A stretch of DNA of 64,000 bases, taken from NCBI RefSeq assembly GCF_013364155.1, contig NZ_CP054916.1, forward strand, positions 1,983,001 through 2,047,000. Direction: 5' to 3'. The position numbers were made by a program, and so were the translations under genes. This document shows, in pieces, positions 34,336 through 43,250 of the stretch. The stretch's first letter is position 1; each line of letters begins with the position of its first letter. This stretch comes from Streptomyces sp. NA02950 (GTDB taxonomy: Bacteria; Actinomycetota; Actinomycetes; Streptomycetales; Streptomycetaceae). Under the pieces are notes generated by a model. It worked only from the letters and a program-made list of their open reading frames with translations. It was not told the DNA's origin and made no database searches.

Positions 34336-34606
34336 ACGAACTCACTCCTTGGCAGCTGACACATGGCCGTGCCGTCTGGCACAGGCCGGGGGCCCTCTCC
34401 GGGCAACGGGCATCGCACGCCCCGGCCCCGGGCGGGGCGGGCGGCACGTCGGCAGAGGCTATCGGATCGAGGGAAGCGCCCGTTCACCGCACATTCATCG
34501 CCCGATCGGGGGAACGACCGCTTCCGCCCCGCCGTCGATCATCATGGTGGATGGCGGCTCTCCGCGACAAACGCCCGGCCCGGGGGAGGGTGGATAGGGT
34601 GCGGTC

Positions 34607-35590
34607 ATGACGTGGCTGATCACAGGTGGTGCCGGATATATCGGGTCGCATGTCGTGCGGGCCATGGCCGAGGCGGGTGAGCCCGTGGCCGTGCTCGACG
34701 ATCTGTCCAGCGGCGTCCGGGACCGACTGCCCGCCGAGGTGCCCCTGGTGCGCGGGTCCACGCTCGACCGTGAGCTGCTGGACCGCACCTTCTCCGAGCT
34801 GGGGGTGACCGGAGTGGTGCATCTCGCGGCGAAGAAGCAGGTCGGGGAGTCCGTGGAGCAGCCGCTGCGCTACTACCGGGAGAATGTGCACGGACTCACG
34901 GTGCTGCTGGAGGCGGTGGTCGCGGCCGGGATCCGCAACTTCCTCTTCTCGTCCTCCGCCGCGGTCTACGGCATGCCGGATGTGGAACGTGTCACCGAGG
35001 ACCTCCCCTGTGTGCCGATGAACCCGTACGGGGAGACCAAACTGGCCGGAGAGTGGCTGGTCAGAGCGGTGGGCACGGCGCATTCGCTGTCCACGGGCTG
35101 TCTGCGCTACTTCAATGTGGCGGGTTCCGCCCGGCCGGAACTGGCGGACACCGGGGTGTTCAACATCATCCCGATGATGTTCGAGCGGATCACCCGTGGC
35201 GAGGCCCCGCGGATCTTCGGCGATGACTACGCCACCCCCGACGGCACCTGCATCCGTGACTACGTCCACGTCGAGGATCTGGCCTCGGCCCATCTGGCGG
35301 TTGCCCGGCGGCTGGCCGCCCAGCGGGAGCCGGGTGATCTGACGGTGAACATCGGCACCGGTCAGGGTGTCTCGGTGCGCGAGATGGCCGATCTGATCGG
35401 TGAGATCACCGGCCACCCGGAGCTCCGCCCGGTGGTGGAGCCGCGCCGGGCGGGCGATCCGGCCCAGGTCGTGGGATCCACCGAACTGATCGCCAAGGAG
35501 CTGGGCTGGAGCGCCCGGCACGGCGTCCGCTCGATGGTGGAGTCGGCGTGGGAAGGGTGGTGTCTGCACCACCCCGAGGCACGCGGCTGA
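34607..35590 (+). CDS. galE: UDP-glucose 4-epimerase
   Basis: A 327-residue short-chain dehydrogenase-fold epimerase interconverting UDP-glucose and UDP-galactose. NAD motif is TGGAGYIGSHV at the N-terminus; the catalytic triad is SSSAAVYG with NPYGETK (Tyr-x3-Lys). RYFNVAGS and DGTCIRDYVHVEDLA are GalE hallmarks. It diverges from the DUF5941 gene with 271 bp between them, in which no clear promoter was found. It may supply a galactosyl donor for the adjacent GT2 enzyme. Confidence 0.93.
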   Translation: MTWLITGGAGYIGSHVVRAMAEAGEPVAVLDDLSSGVRDRLPAEVPLVRGSTLDRELLDRTFSELGVTGVVHLAAKKQVGESVEQPLRYYRENVHGLTVLLEAVVAAGIRNFLFSSSAAVYGMPDVERVTEDLPCVPMNPYGETKLAGEWLVRAVGTAHSLSTGCLRYFNVAGSARPELADTGVFNIIPMMFERITRGEAPRIFGDDYATPDGTCIRDYVHVEDLASAHLAVARRLAAQREPGDLTVNIGTGQGVSVREMADLIGEITGHPELRPVVEPRRAGDPAQVVGSTELIAKELGWSARHGVRSMVESAWEGWCLHHPEARG

Positions 35591-35677
35591 CCCGGCGGCG
35601 CGGCTGACCGAGGCCCGCCCGCGGCCGTAGTTCACTGGTGACAGGGGACCGCGGCGCGGGAGGAGGGCCGTCGACAC

Positions 35678-36601
35678 ATGGGCGCGGGTCACGACCACGG
35701 CCGCGGCCTCACCACCGCGGGCGCCGCCCACCGGTGGCGGCTGCGGATCGCGCTGGCCATCACCCTGGCGGTGATGGCCGTGGAGGTCGTCGGCGGTCTG
35801 CTCGCGAACTCGCTCGCGCTGCTGGCGGACGCCGGGCACATGGCGACGGACGCGCTCGGTCTTGCGATGGCGCTGCTGGCGATCCACTTCGCGGGGCGGC
35901 CGCCGAGCCCGCGCCGTACCTACGGCTATGCCCGCGCGGAGATCCTGGCCGCGCTCGGCAACTGTCTGCTGCTGTTCGGCGTCGGCGGCTACATCCTCTA
36001 CGAGGCGGTGCTGCGGTTCCTGCACCCCGCGTCCACCGACGGCGGGCTGACGGTCGTCTTCGGCGCCGTCGGCCTGGCCGCGAACGCGGTGTCGCTGGGG
36101 CTGCTGCTCGGCGGGCGGCGGGAGAGCCTGAACGTCCGCGGCGCCTATCTGGAGGTGCTGGCGGACGCGCTGGGCTCGGTGGCGGTCCTGGTGTCGGCCG
36201 GGATCATCCTGGCCACCGGCTGGCGGACGGCCGATCCGATCGCCTCGCTGCTGATCGCGCTCATGATCGTGCCGCGCACCTTCAAACTGCTGCGGGACAC
36301 GCTGAACGTCCTGCTGGAGGCGGCACCGCGGGACGTCGACATGGACGCGGTCCGCGCCCATATCCTCGCCCTCCCCGGTGTCGAGGGGCTGCACGATCTG
36401 CACGTGTGGACCATCACCTCGGGGATGCCGGTGCTCTCCGCCCATGTGGTGGTGGACCGCAGGGCGCTCGGTGCGGTGGGTCACGAGAACATGCTGCACG
36501 CCCTCCAGGGCTGTCTGGGGCAGCATTTCGACGTCGGGCACTGCACGTTCCAGCTGGAACCGGGCGGGCATGCTGACCACGAAGCCAAGCTGTGCCATTG
36601 A
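35678..36601 (+). CDS. Cation diffusion facilitator (CzcD/ZnT-like) exporter
   Basis: A 307-residue inner-membrane Zn/Co/Cd-proton antiporter. The N-terminus is His-rich (GAGHDHGRG). Transmembrane metal sites are seen as LLADAGHMATDAL (D51-x-x-H54-x3-D58) and EVLADALGS; about six helices are present. The C-terminal cytoplasmic domain has LHDLHVWTITSGMPVLSAHV, the usual metal-binding ferredoxin-like fold, and ends in a His-rich tail. No metal-responsive regulator is adjacent. Confidence 0.92.
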   Translation: MGAGHDHGRGLTTAGAAHRWRLRIALAITLAVMAVEVVGGLLANSLALLADAGHMATDALGLAMALLAIHFAGRPPSPRRTYGYARAEILAALGNCLLLFGVGGYILYEAVLRFLHPASTDGGLTVVFGAVGLAANAVSLGLLLGGRRESLNVRGAYLEVLADALGSVAVLVSAGIILATGWRTADPIASLLIALMIVPRTFKLLRDTLNVLLEAAPRDVDMDAVRAHILALPGVEGLHDLHVWTITSGMPVLSAHVVVDRRALGAVGHENMLHALQGCLGQHFDVGHCTFQLEPGGHADHEAKLCH

Positions 36602-36665
36602 CACGGAGTTGGGGCACCTATGCGGCAGACTTGGACGCTCACGAGTCGGAACTACGAGGATGGTC

Positions 36666-37277
36666 ATGCCGATCACACCGCCCAACGGCCGCTCCGCCGA
36701 GACCACAGCGCCCCCCGCGCCGAGCGGCTCCACCGAGCCGATCATGCTCGAGCTGGTCGGCGAGGACGGCACGACGATCGGCACCGCGGAGAAGCTCTCC
36801 GCGCACCTGCCCCCGGGCCGGCTGCACCGGGCGTTCTCGGTCTTCCTCTTCGACGAGGCCGGGCGGCTGCTGCTCCAGCGGCGGGCGCTGGGCAAGTACC
36901 ACTCCCCCGGTGTCTGGTCCAACACCTGCTGCGGCCACCCCTACCCCGGTGAGCCGCCGTTCGTGGCGGCGGCCCGGCGCACCGGTGAGGAGCTCGGCAT
37001 CGCGCCCGCGCTGCTGCGCGAGGCGGGCACGGTCCGCTACAACCACCCGGATCCGGCCTCCGGCCTGGTCGAGCAGGAGTACAACCACCTCTTCGCGGGA
37101 CTGGTCCGGGCGGTTCCCCGTCCGGACCCGCTGGAGATCGGCGAGACCGCCTTCGTCACCCCGGATCAGCTGGCGCGGCTGCGCGCGGACCATCCGTTCT
37201 CGGCCTGGTTCCCGACCGTGCTGGACGCGGCCCGGCCGGTGATCCGCGAGCTCACCGGGGCGGCCGCGGGCTGGTAG
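36666..37277 (+). CDS. idi: Isopentenyl-diphosphate delta-isomerase, type I
   Basis: A 203-residue Nudix-fold isomerase balancing IPP and DMAPP. Catalytic Cys lies in SNTCCGHPYPGE (about 85-96) and catalytic Glu in EQEYNHLF (E138). ATG 36666 is preceded by GAGG at six bases; an ATG two codons earlier has none at a usable distance. A Pro/Ser/Thr-rich start of 25 residues precedes the domain. It supports the prenyl supply needed by hopanoid synthesis 14 kb away. It is read towards and overlaps the HATPase gene by 26 bp. Confidence 0.93.
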   Translation: MPITPPNGRSAETTAPPAPSGSTEPIMLELVGEDGTTIGTAEKLSAHLPPGRLHRAFSVFLFDEAGRLLLQRRALGKYHSPGVWSNTCCGHPYPGEPPFVAAARRTGEELGIAPALLREAGTVRYNHPDPASGLVEQEYNHLFAGLVRAVPRPDPLEIGETAFVTPDQLARLRADHPFSAWFPTVLDAARPVIRELTGAAAGW

Positions 37278-37758
37278 CGGTCCCGAGGGTGACCAGCGGC
37301 AGGGCGGCCCAGACCGCCTTGCCGCCGTTTGCGGTGTGGTCCACGTCGTAGCTCCCGCCCGCTTCCTCGGCGATCGCCTGGACCAGCAGCAGCCCGCGCC
37401 CGCCGGTGCCGCCCTGGTCCGCCGCCAGCGCCACCGGGCGGTACGGATGGTTGTCCTCGACGGCGACGCGGACCCAGTCCTGCCCGATGGACACCTCGAC
37501 GGCGATCTCCGGGGAGAGCAGCGCGGCGTGCCGGACCGCGTTGGTGACCAGCTCGGAGACGATCAGCAGCAGATTGGGCACCAGTTCGCCGTGGACGGGC
37601 ACCCGCTGACGGGCCAGCAGATCGCGCACCGCGTGCCGGGCCTGCGGTACGGAGGAGTCGAGAGCCGGGGCCGTGAACCGCCACACCCCGTCGTAGACGG
37701 GGGGTCTGTGAGGTGGCGCGTGTCCCTGTTCCGAGGGGACTCTTCCGACGATCTCCAT
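37252..37758 (-). CDS. HATPase domain protein, anti-sigma-factor kinase-like
   Basis: A 168-residue stand-alone GHKL ATPase. N box LLLIVSELVTNAVRHA, G1 VRVAVEDNHP, G2 GGTGGRGLLLVQAIAEEAG and the closing NGGKAVWAALPL are clear. It resembles the protein encoded at 4151-4546 but has a longer lead (about 40 residues with HRPPVYDGVWRFTAPALD). Stand-alone proteins of this type in Streptomyces may phosphorylate anti-anti-sigma factors; no partner is adjacent. ATG at 37756-37758. It converges with idi, overlapping its end by 26 bp. Confidence 0.8.
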   Translation of the reverse strand: MEIVGRVPSEQGHAPPHRPPVYDGVWRFTAPALDSSVPQARHAVRDLLARQRVPVHGELVPNLLLIVSELVTNAVRHAALLSPEIAVEVSIGQDWVRVAVEDNHPYRPVALAADQGGTGGRGLLLVQAIAEEAGGSYDVDHTANGGKAVWAALPLVTLGTATSPRPPR

Positions 37759-38029
37759 GTCCGATACCCACCCATCGCCGCGGCCCGACCACCACTCCCG
37801 TCGAGTGTTGGGAATCCGTTGGTACGGACCGGCGAACTGATCAGAAGTTAACGCCTATCGACCGGTTTTGATCGTTGGCGTATGCCAGCGTCACGCGAAG
37901 GACCGTTCCCGCCCGGCCAGGGGGCGACCCTGGTGAACATCCCTCAACCGGGCCCGGGGCCGGGCAGGCGGCACCGCTACGCCCCCTGAGCCGACGGGGC
38001 CCGCGGCCGGCCCGGATACGATCCGCCGC

Positions 38030-38788
38030 ATGGAGCCCTGTCTGCACCACCACATCGCCGATGGCATAGCGACCGTCGTCATCAGCAACCCCGCCAAGCG
38101 CAATGCGATGACCCCCGGCATGTGGCACGCCCTGCCCCCGCTGCTGACCCGGCTCGCCGCCGACCCGGCCGTACGGGCGCTGGTGCTCACCGGCGACGGG
38201 GACACCTTCTGCGCGGGCGCGGACATCGGTGCGCTCAGCACGACCTTCGAGGAGACCACCGGGGCCGCGCTGCCCGCCGAGGAGGCCCTCGCCGCCTTCC
38301 CCAAGCCCACCCTCGCCGCCGTGCGCGGCTACTGCGTGGGCGGCGGCTGCCAGCTGGCGGCCGCCTGCGATCTGCGGTTCGCGGAGGAGGGCACGCTGTT
38401 CGGGATCACCCCGGCCAAGCTGGGGATCGTGTACTCCCCCGGCTCCACCCGACGGCTGGTGGAGCTGATCGGACCGGCGACGGCGAAGTACCTGCTGTTC
38501 TCGGGCGAGCTGATCGACACCGAGCGGGCGCTGCGCACCGGACTGGTGGACGAGGTCCTTCCGGTGGGCGGGCTGGACAAGCGGGTGACCGAGTTCGCCC
38601 AGGTACTGATCTCGCGGTCACAGCTCACCCAGGCGGCGGCGAAGGAGTTCGCGGCCGGTCCGGCGGATCCGGAGCGGGTGGCGTACTGGCGGGAGCAGTC
38701 GTTGACGAGCGGTGAGGCCGAGGAGGGCGTGGCCGCCTTCCTCGCCCGCCGCGCCCCCCGTTTCCGCTGGTCGCCCCCAGCGGGATGA
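38030..38788 (+). CDS. Enoyl-CoA hydratase/isomerase family protein
   Basis: A 252-residue crotonase-fold protein. Oxyanion-hole segments are LTGDGDTFCAGADIGAL and VRGYCVGGGCQLAAACDLRFA. The Glu residues usual in true hydratases fall near GGCQLAAACD and KLGIVYSPGS; the former is replaced by Gln here (GGGCQLA), so isomerase or other activity is possible. ATG 38030. It stands alone, with 271 bp upstream and no obvious partner. Confidence 0.85.
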   Translation: MEPCLHHHIADGIATVVISNPAKRNAMTPGMWHALPPLLTRLAADPAVRALVLTGDGDTFCAGADIGALSTTFEETTGAALPAEEALAAFPKPTLAAVRGYCVGGGCQLAAACDLRFAEEGTLFGITPAKLGIVYSPGSTRRLVELIGPATAKYLLFSGELIDTERALRTGLVDEVLPVGGLDKRVTEFAQVLISRSQLTQAAAKEFAAGPADPERVAYWREQSLTSGEAEEGVAAFLARRAPRFRWSPPAG

Positions 38789-38865
38789 GGGCACCGGGGC
38801 CGGGCCTCGCACAGAAGCGAAACCCGGCCTTCCTGCTCCTCCTACCTGCGGGTAACGTGCGGCGC

Positions 38866-39729
38866 ATGACCTCACTCCCCGAGCGTGCCGTACGCCGCTG
38901 CCACACCGTCGTGAACCCGCTCCACTCGGCCGTCTACTTCGCCCCGGACTTCGGCCACGAGCTCGCCCGACTGGGCATGGAGGAGCGCGGGGCCGTCTAC
39001 TTCGTGGGCCGCGCGGCAGCGTTCGGCCGGGTCGGCGCGGGGACCGTCAGCGCCACCTTCTACAACTTCAAGCACGAGCTCATCGCCCGCCACCTCCCCA
39101 AGGTGTGGGACGTGATCTCCCCGGAGGCCGCCCTGGAGGCCCGGCTGCGCGCGGCCGACTCGGTGCTGCGGCGGGTGCTGGGCGACGATGCCGTCGCCTC
39201 CAAGGAGATGACGGAGGCGGCGGAGCTGGCCCTGCGCGCCACGAAGGCGTGTTCGCGCGCCGCCCGCCCGCTGTACTCCGCCCACGCCGATCTGCCCACC
39301 CCGGACGCCCCGCACCTGGCGTTCTGGCACGCCGCCACGCTGCTGCGCGAGCACCGCGGCGACGGCCATCTGATGACGCTGGTCGGCGCCGGGCTGGACG
39401 GGGTGGAGGCGCTGGCCAGCCACGCGGCGACCGGCAAGGGCATGTCCCCCAAGTGGGTCCTGCGGACCCGCGGCTGGACCGAGGAGGAGTGGACGGCGGC
39501 CCAGGACCGGTTGCGCGACCGCGGTCTGCTGACCGCCGACAACGAACTGACGGACGCGGGCACACAGCTGCGCGCCGCGCTGGAGGACGAGACGGACCGC
39601 CTGGACGCGGCGCCGTACGAGCACCTGGGCGCGGCGGGCGTGGCCCGGCTGACCGAACTGGCCGGGGCCTTCACCACGACCGCCGTGGAGCGCGGCGCCT
39701 TCCCGGCCGACCTCCTCGGCAAGCGCTGA
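38866..39729 (+). CDS. SCO6745-family conserved protein
   Basis: A 287-residue soluble helical protein conserved in actinomycetes. It opens VNPLHSAVYFAPDFGHELARLG and has FYNFKHELIARHLPKVWD and LAFWHAATLLREHRGDGH, which are constant in the family. C-terminally GWTEEEWTAAQDRLRDRGLL followed by LTDAGTQLR looks like a winged-helix segment. Biochemical role is unknown. The ribosome site before ATG 38866 is weak. It follows the enoyl-CoA hydratase gene by 77 bp. Confidence 0.7.
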   Translation: MTSLPERAVRRCHTVVNPLHSAVYFAPDFGHELARLGMEERGAVYFVGRAAAFGRVGAGTVSATFYNFKHELIARHLPKVWDVISPEAALEARLRAADSVLRRVLGDDAVASKEMTEAAELALRATKACSRAARPLYSAHADLPTPDAPHLAFWHAATLLREHRGDGHLMTLVGAGLDGVEALASHAATGKGMSPKWVLRTRGWTEEEWTAAQDRLRDRGLLTADNELTDAGTQLRAALEDETDRLDAAPYEHLGAAGVARLTELAGAFTTTAVERGAFPADLLGKR

Positions 39730-39966
39730 CCCACCGCGACGGCGGACGCCCCGGCCCCCCGACGACCACTGGAACTCAAGCTCCGGTCATGGGGGCCGGG
39801 GTTTGCCGTGCGCGGGTCGGGATACCCGATGGTCGAGCGCGATCGGCCGCCCGAAGCCGGGTGCTCAACCGCGCGCCGCGCACGCCGGCGAGTGCCCGTG
39901 CACCGCGTGCGTACGGCGCCCGGCGGCGGTTGCCGATCCGACGCCCGCAACTGATGGGAGAAACCT

Positions 39967-40107
39967 GTGCTCCGCGCCATCGCTGACGTGTTCCGCGCCA
40001 TCGGCTCCACCCTGGCCGCCGTGGTGACGCTTCCCTTCCGGGCCGTGGCCCGCCTCTTCGGCGGTGCCTCGGACACCGCGCGCGGCGGACGCCACCACCA
40101 CGTCTGA
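39967..40107 (+). CDS. LPFR-motif small protein
   Basis: A 46-residue protein: [20 protein letters not shown], then [20 protein letters not shown] and a His-rich end. The [15 protein letters not shown] motif is that of short, highly conserved Streptomyces proteins named for it. GTG 39967 follows GGGAG; TGA at 40105-40107. An amphipathic helix suggests membrane contact, but function is unknown. It lies alone upstream of tex. Confidence 0.7.
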   Translation: MLRAIADVFRAIGSTLAAVVTLPFRAVARLFGGASDTARGGRHHHV

Positions 40108-40271
40108 CGTCCCGACGTCCGCCCCCGTCCCCGCTCGGCTCTTGGGCTCGTGTGCTCTTGGGCTCCCCTCACGATCCCCCTCGCCCCGCCGTAATCCCTC
40201 GGCCGCGACCGCTTCGTCGGTGCCACCTGCCACAATGCAGAGGCAGTGCAGACCGAAAGCGGAGCGTGATC

Positions 40272-42659
40272 GTGACGACGTCCATCGAAGGCAGGATCGC
40301 CGAAGAACTCGGCGTACGGGAACGGCAGGTCAAAGCCGCCGTCGAGCTGCTCGACGGCGGCTCTACCGTGCCGTTCATCGCGCGCTACCGCAAGGAAGCG
40401 ACGGAGATGCTCGACGATGCGCAGCTGCGCTCCCTCGAGGAGCGGCTGCGCTATCTGCGGGAGCTGGAGGAGCGGCGCACCGCGATCCTCGAATCGGTGC
40501 GGTCCCAGGGCAAGCTGGACGAGGCCCTGGAGGCGCAGATCCTCGCCGCCGACTCCAAGGCGCGGCTGGAGGACATCTACCTCCCGTTCAAGCCCAAGCG
40601 CCGCACCAAGGCGCAGATCGCCCGCGAAGCGGGTCTCGAGCCGCTGGCCGACGGGCTGCTGGGCGATCCGTCCGTGGAGCCCACCGCCGCCGCGGCCGCC
40701 TTCGTGGACGCCGAGAAGGGCGTCGCGGACCCGGCCGCCGCGCTGGAAGGCGCGCGGGCCATCCTCACCGAGCGGTTCGGGGAGGACGCGGACCTCATCG
40801 GTGAGCTGCGCGAGCGGATGTGGGAGCGCGGCCGGGTCGCCACCAAGGTGCGGGCCGGCAAGGAGGAGGCGGGCGCCAAGTTCGCCGACTACTTCGACTT
40901 CGCCGAGCCGTTCACCGAGTTGCCCTCGCACCGGGTGCTGGCGATGTTCCGCGGTGAGAAGGAGGAGGTCCTCGACCTCACCCTGGAGCCGGAGGAGCCC
41001 TCGGCCGCCGAGCGGCCCGGCCCCTCCTCGTACGAGGGGTCCATCGCCCAGCGCTTCGGCATCGCGGACCGCGGCCGTCCGGCCGACCCGTGGCTGCTCG
41101 AGACGGTCCGCTGGGCCTGGCGCACCCGGGTGCTGGTCCACCTCGGCATCGATCTGCGGCTGCGGCTGCGGCAGGCCGCCGAGGACGAGGCGGTGCGCGT
41201 CTTCGCGGCCAATCTGCGCGATCTGCTGCTCGCCGCCCCGGCGGGCACCCGCGCCACGATGGGTCTGGACCCCGGCTTCCGCACCGGTGTGAAGGTGGCC
41301 GTCGTGGACGCCACCGGCAAGGTGGCCGCCACCGACACCATCTACCCGCACGTCCCCCGCAACCAGTGGGACGAGTCCCTGGCCAAGCTGGCCCGGCTGG
41401 CGCGTGAGCACAGTGTCGAGCTGGTCGCGATCGGCAATGGCACCGCCTCCCGCGAGACCGACAAGCTGGCGGGCGAGCTGTGCGCCAAGCACCCCGAGCT
41501 GAAGCTCACCAAGGTGATGGTCTCGGAGGCGGGCGCCTCCGTGTACTCGGCCTCGGCCTTCGCCTCCCAGGAGCTGCCGGACCTCGATGTCTCGCTGCGT
41601 GGCGCGGTGTCCATCGCCCGTCGCCTCCAGGACCCGCTGGCCGAGCTGGTGAAGATCGACCCCAAGTCGATCGGTGTCGGCCAGTACCAGCACGACCTGT
41701 CCGAGGTGAAGCTCTCGCGCTCGCTCGACGCGGTGGTCGAGGACTGTGTGAACGGCGTCGGGGTGGACGTCAACACGGCCTCCGCCCCGCTGCTCAGCCG
41801 GGTCTCCGGGATCGGCGCCGGGCTCGCCGAGAACATCGTCGCCCACCGCGACGCCAACGGCCCGTTCCGCAGCCGCACCGCCCTCAAGGACGTGGCCCGG
41901 CTCGGCCCCAAGGCGTACGAGCAGTGCGCGGGCTTCCTGCGGATCCGCGGCGGCGACGACCCGCTGGACGCGTCGAGCGTGCACCCCGAGGCGTATCCGG
42001 TGGTGCGTCGGATGGTCACCTCGGCGGGCAGCGAGGTGACCTCGCTGATCGGCAACACGGCGGTGCTGCGCAGCTTCCGCCCGGACGACTTCGTGGACGA
42101 CGCCTTCGGTCTGCCGACGGTCACGGACATCCTCAAGGAGCTGGAGAAGCCGGGCCGCGACCCGCGACCAGCCTTCAAGACCGCCACGTTCAAGGAGGGC
42201 GTCGAGAAGATCGGCGACCTCGCGTCCGGGATGGTCCTGGAGGGCGTGGTGACGAACGTGGCGGCGTTCGGCGCGTTCGTGGACGTGGGCGTCCACCAGG
42301 ACGGCCTGGTGCATGTGTCCGCGATGTCCAAGACCTTCGTCAAGGACCCGCGGGACGTGGTGAAGCCGGGTGACATCGTGCGGGTGAAGGTCCTGGACGT
42401 GGACATCCCGCGCAAGCGGATCTCGCTGACGCTCCGGCTGGACGACGAGGCGGGCGGCGCGTCCGGTGGCGGCGGTGGCCGTGACCGTGACCGCGGCCGC
42501 TCGGACAGCGGCCGCGGGTCGCGCGGCGGCGGCAACCGCCGGAGCGCCCCGCAGCAGCGCCAGGGCGGCCGTGGCGGCGGCCGCGACGCGGCCCCGGCGA
42601 ACGGCGCGATGGCCGACGCCCTGCGGCGGGCGGGCCTGCTGGACCCGAAGCGGCGCTAG
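40272..42659 (+). CDS. tex: Transcription accessory protein Tex, with RGG-rich tail
   Basis: A 795-residue nucleic-acid-binding protein. In order: Tex N-domain with helix-turn-helix (1-190), YqgF/RNase H-like domain starting [18 protein letters not shown] (about 328), helix-hairpin-helix [21 protein letters not shown] (about 498), and an S1 RNA-binding domain [21 protein letters not shown] (about 653). After S1 a tail of about 55 residues is rich in Arg and Gly before a conserved end [19 protein letters not shown] 40272 with GGAG seven bases upstream is preferred over GTG 40266. Tex affects transcription and RNA turnover. Confidence 0.95.
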   Translation: MTTSIEGRIAEELGVRERQVKAAVELLDGGSTVPFIARYRKEATEMLDDAQLRSLEERLRYLRELEERRTAILESVRSQGKLDEALEAQILAADSKARLEDIYLPFKPKRRTKAQIAREAGLEPLADGLLGDPSVEPTAAAAAFVDAEKGVADPAAALEGARAILTERFGEDADLIGELRERMWERGRVATKVRAGKEEAGAKFADYFDFAEPFTELPSHRVLAMFRGEKEEVLDLTLEPEEPSAAERPGPSSYEGSIAQRFGIADRGRPADPWLLETVRWAWRTRVLVHLGIDLRLRLRQAAEDEAVRVFAANLRDLLLAAPAGTRATMGLDPGFRTGVKVAVVDATGKVAATDTIYPHVPRNQWDESLAKLARLAREHSVELVAIGNGTASRETDKLAGELCAKHPELKLTKVMVSEAGASVYSASAFASQELPDLDVSLRGAVSIARRLQDPLAELVKIDPKSIGVGQYQHDLSEVKLSRSLDAVVEDCVNGVGVDVNTASAPLLSRVSGIGAGLAENIVAHRDANGPFRSRTALKDVARLGPKAYEQCAGFLRIRGGDDPLDASSVHPEAYPVVRRMVTSAGSEVTSLIGNTAVLRSFRPDDFVDDAFGLPTVTDILKELEKPGRDPRPAFKTATFKEGVEKIGDLASGMVLEGVVTNVAAFGAFVDVGVHQDGLVHVSAMSKTFVKDPRDVVKPGDIVRVKVLDVDIPRKRISLTLRLDDEAGGASGGGGGRDRDRGRSDSGRGSRGGGNRRSAPQQRQGGRGGGRDAAPANGAMADALRRAGLLDPKRR

Positions 42660-42699
42660 GCGCCGGACCGGGCGTGCTGCCCGGGTCGACGAAGCGGAA

Positions 42700-42732
42700 C
42701 GTGGCCCGGCGAGCGCTGCTCGCCGGGCCACG
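42700..42732 (+). terminator. Tex transcription terminator hairpin
   Basis: A perfect 15-bp stem, CGTGGCCCGGCGAGC (42700-42714) and GCTCGCCGGGCCACG (42718-42732), closed by a 3-base loop and located 41 bp after the tex stop. No T run. Confidence 0.65.
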
Positions 42733-42752
42733 GCCGTCTGGGCTGCGGGCCG

Positions 42753-43250
42753 TTGGGGCGGCCCGCGTTCCGGCGGGCCGAAGCCGCTCAGCGCCGGACG
42801 GCCGGTGTCGTCGTGGGTCTGGTGCGCATGCCCGCGGTGGGCCGATGGCCGGACCGGGGCACACGCAGCCCGGTCGTGGCGGCGTCGATGCTGGTGCGGG
42901 TGCTGGGCGTGGCGCTGCTGCCGGCCACCCCGGCCGGGCACGTCTGGCTGTTCGCGGCGGCGGTGCTCTTCCTCGGCATCGGCAACCAGGGGTGGCCGGC
43001 CCCCGCGGCTCTCGTGGCCACGGTCGCCCACGGCCGGGAGCGCGAGGCCGCTCTCGCGGCGGGCCGTGCCCTGCGCAACGCGCTCTCCACTAGCTTCGGC
43101 CTCGCCGTCTCCCCCGCGGCCATCACCGCTCGCGCACCCCACGGCCCGGCCGCCTTCTGGGGCAGCCTCGCCGCCGCGACGCTCGTCTCCGCCTCCGCCG
43201 CCGAGAGTGCCGCGGCGGCGGACGCAGCGGCCCGGGCTACGCCTCGGTGA
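42753..43250 (+). pseudogene. Remnant of an MFS transporter (C-terminal part)
   Basis: A 165-codon frame whose central part looks like the second half of a major-facilitator protein: VVVGLVRMPAVGRWPDRGTRSP (inter-helix loop), MLVRVLGVALLPATPAG, VWLFAAAVLFLGIGNQGWPAPAALVATVA and REREAALAAGRALRNA, with Ala-rich ends. The first six or seven helices are missing and no plausible start is present; the TTG at 42753 is only the frame boundary and lies inside the terminator region. It converges on the ABC-F gene, overlapping its end by 14 bp. Confidence 0.45.
42759..42780 (+). terminator. Second hairpin after tex
   Basis: CGGCCCGC (42759-42766) and GCGGGCCG (42773-42780) form an 8-bp stem with a 6-base loop just beyond the main terminator; the two may act as a tandem terminator. 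Confidence 0.35.
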
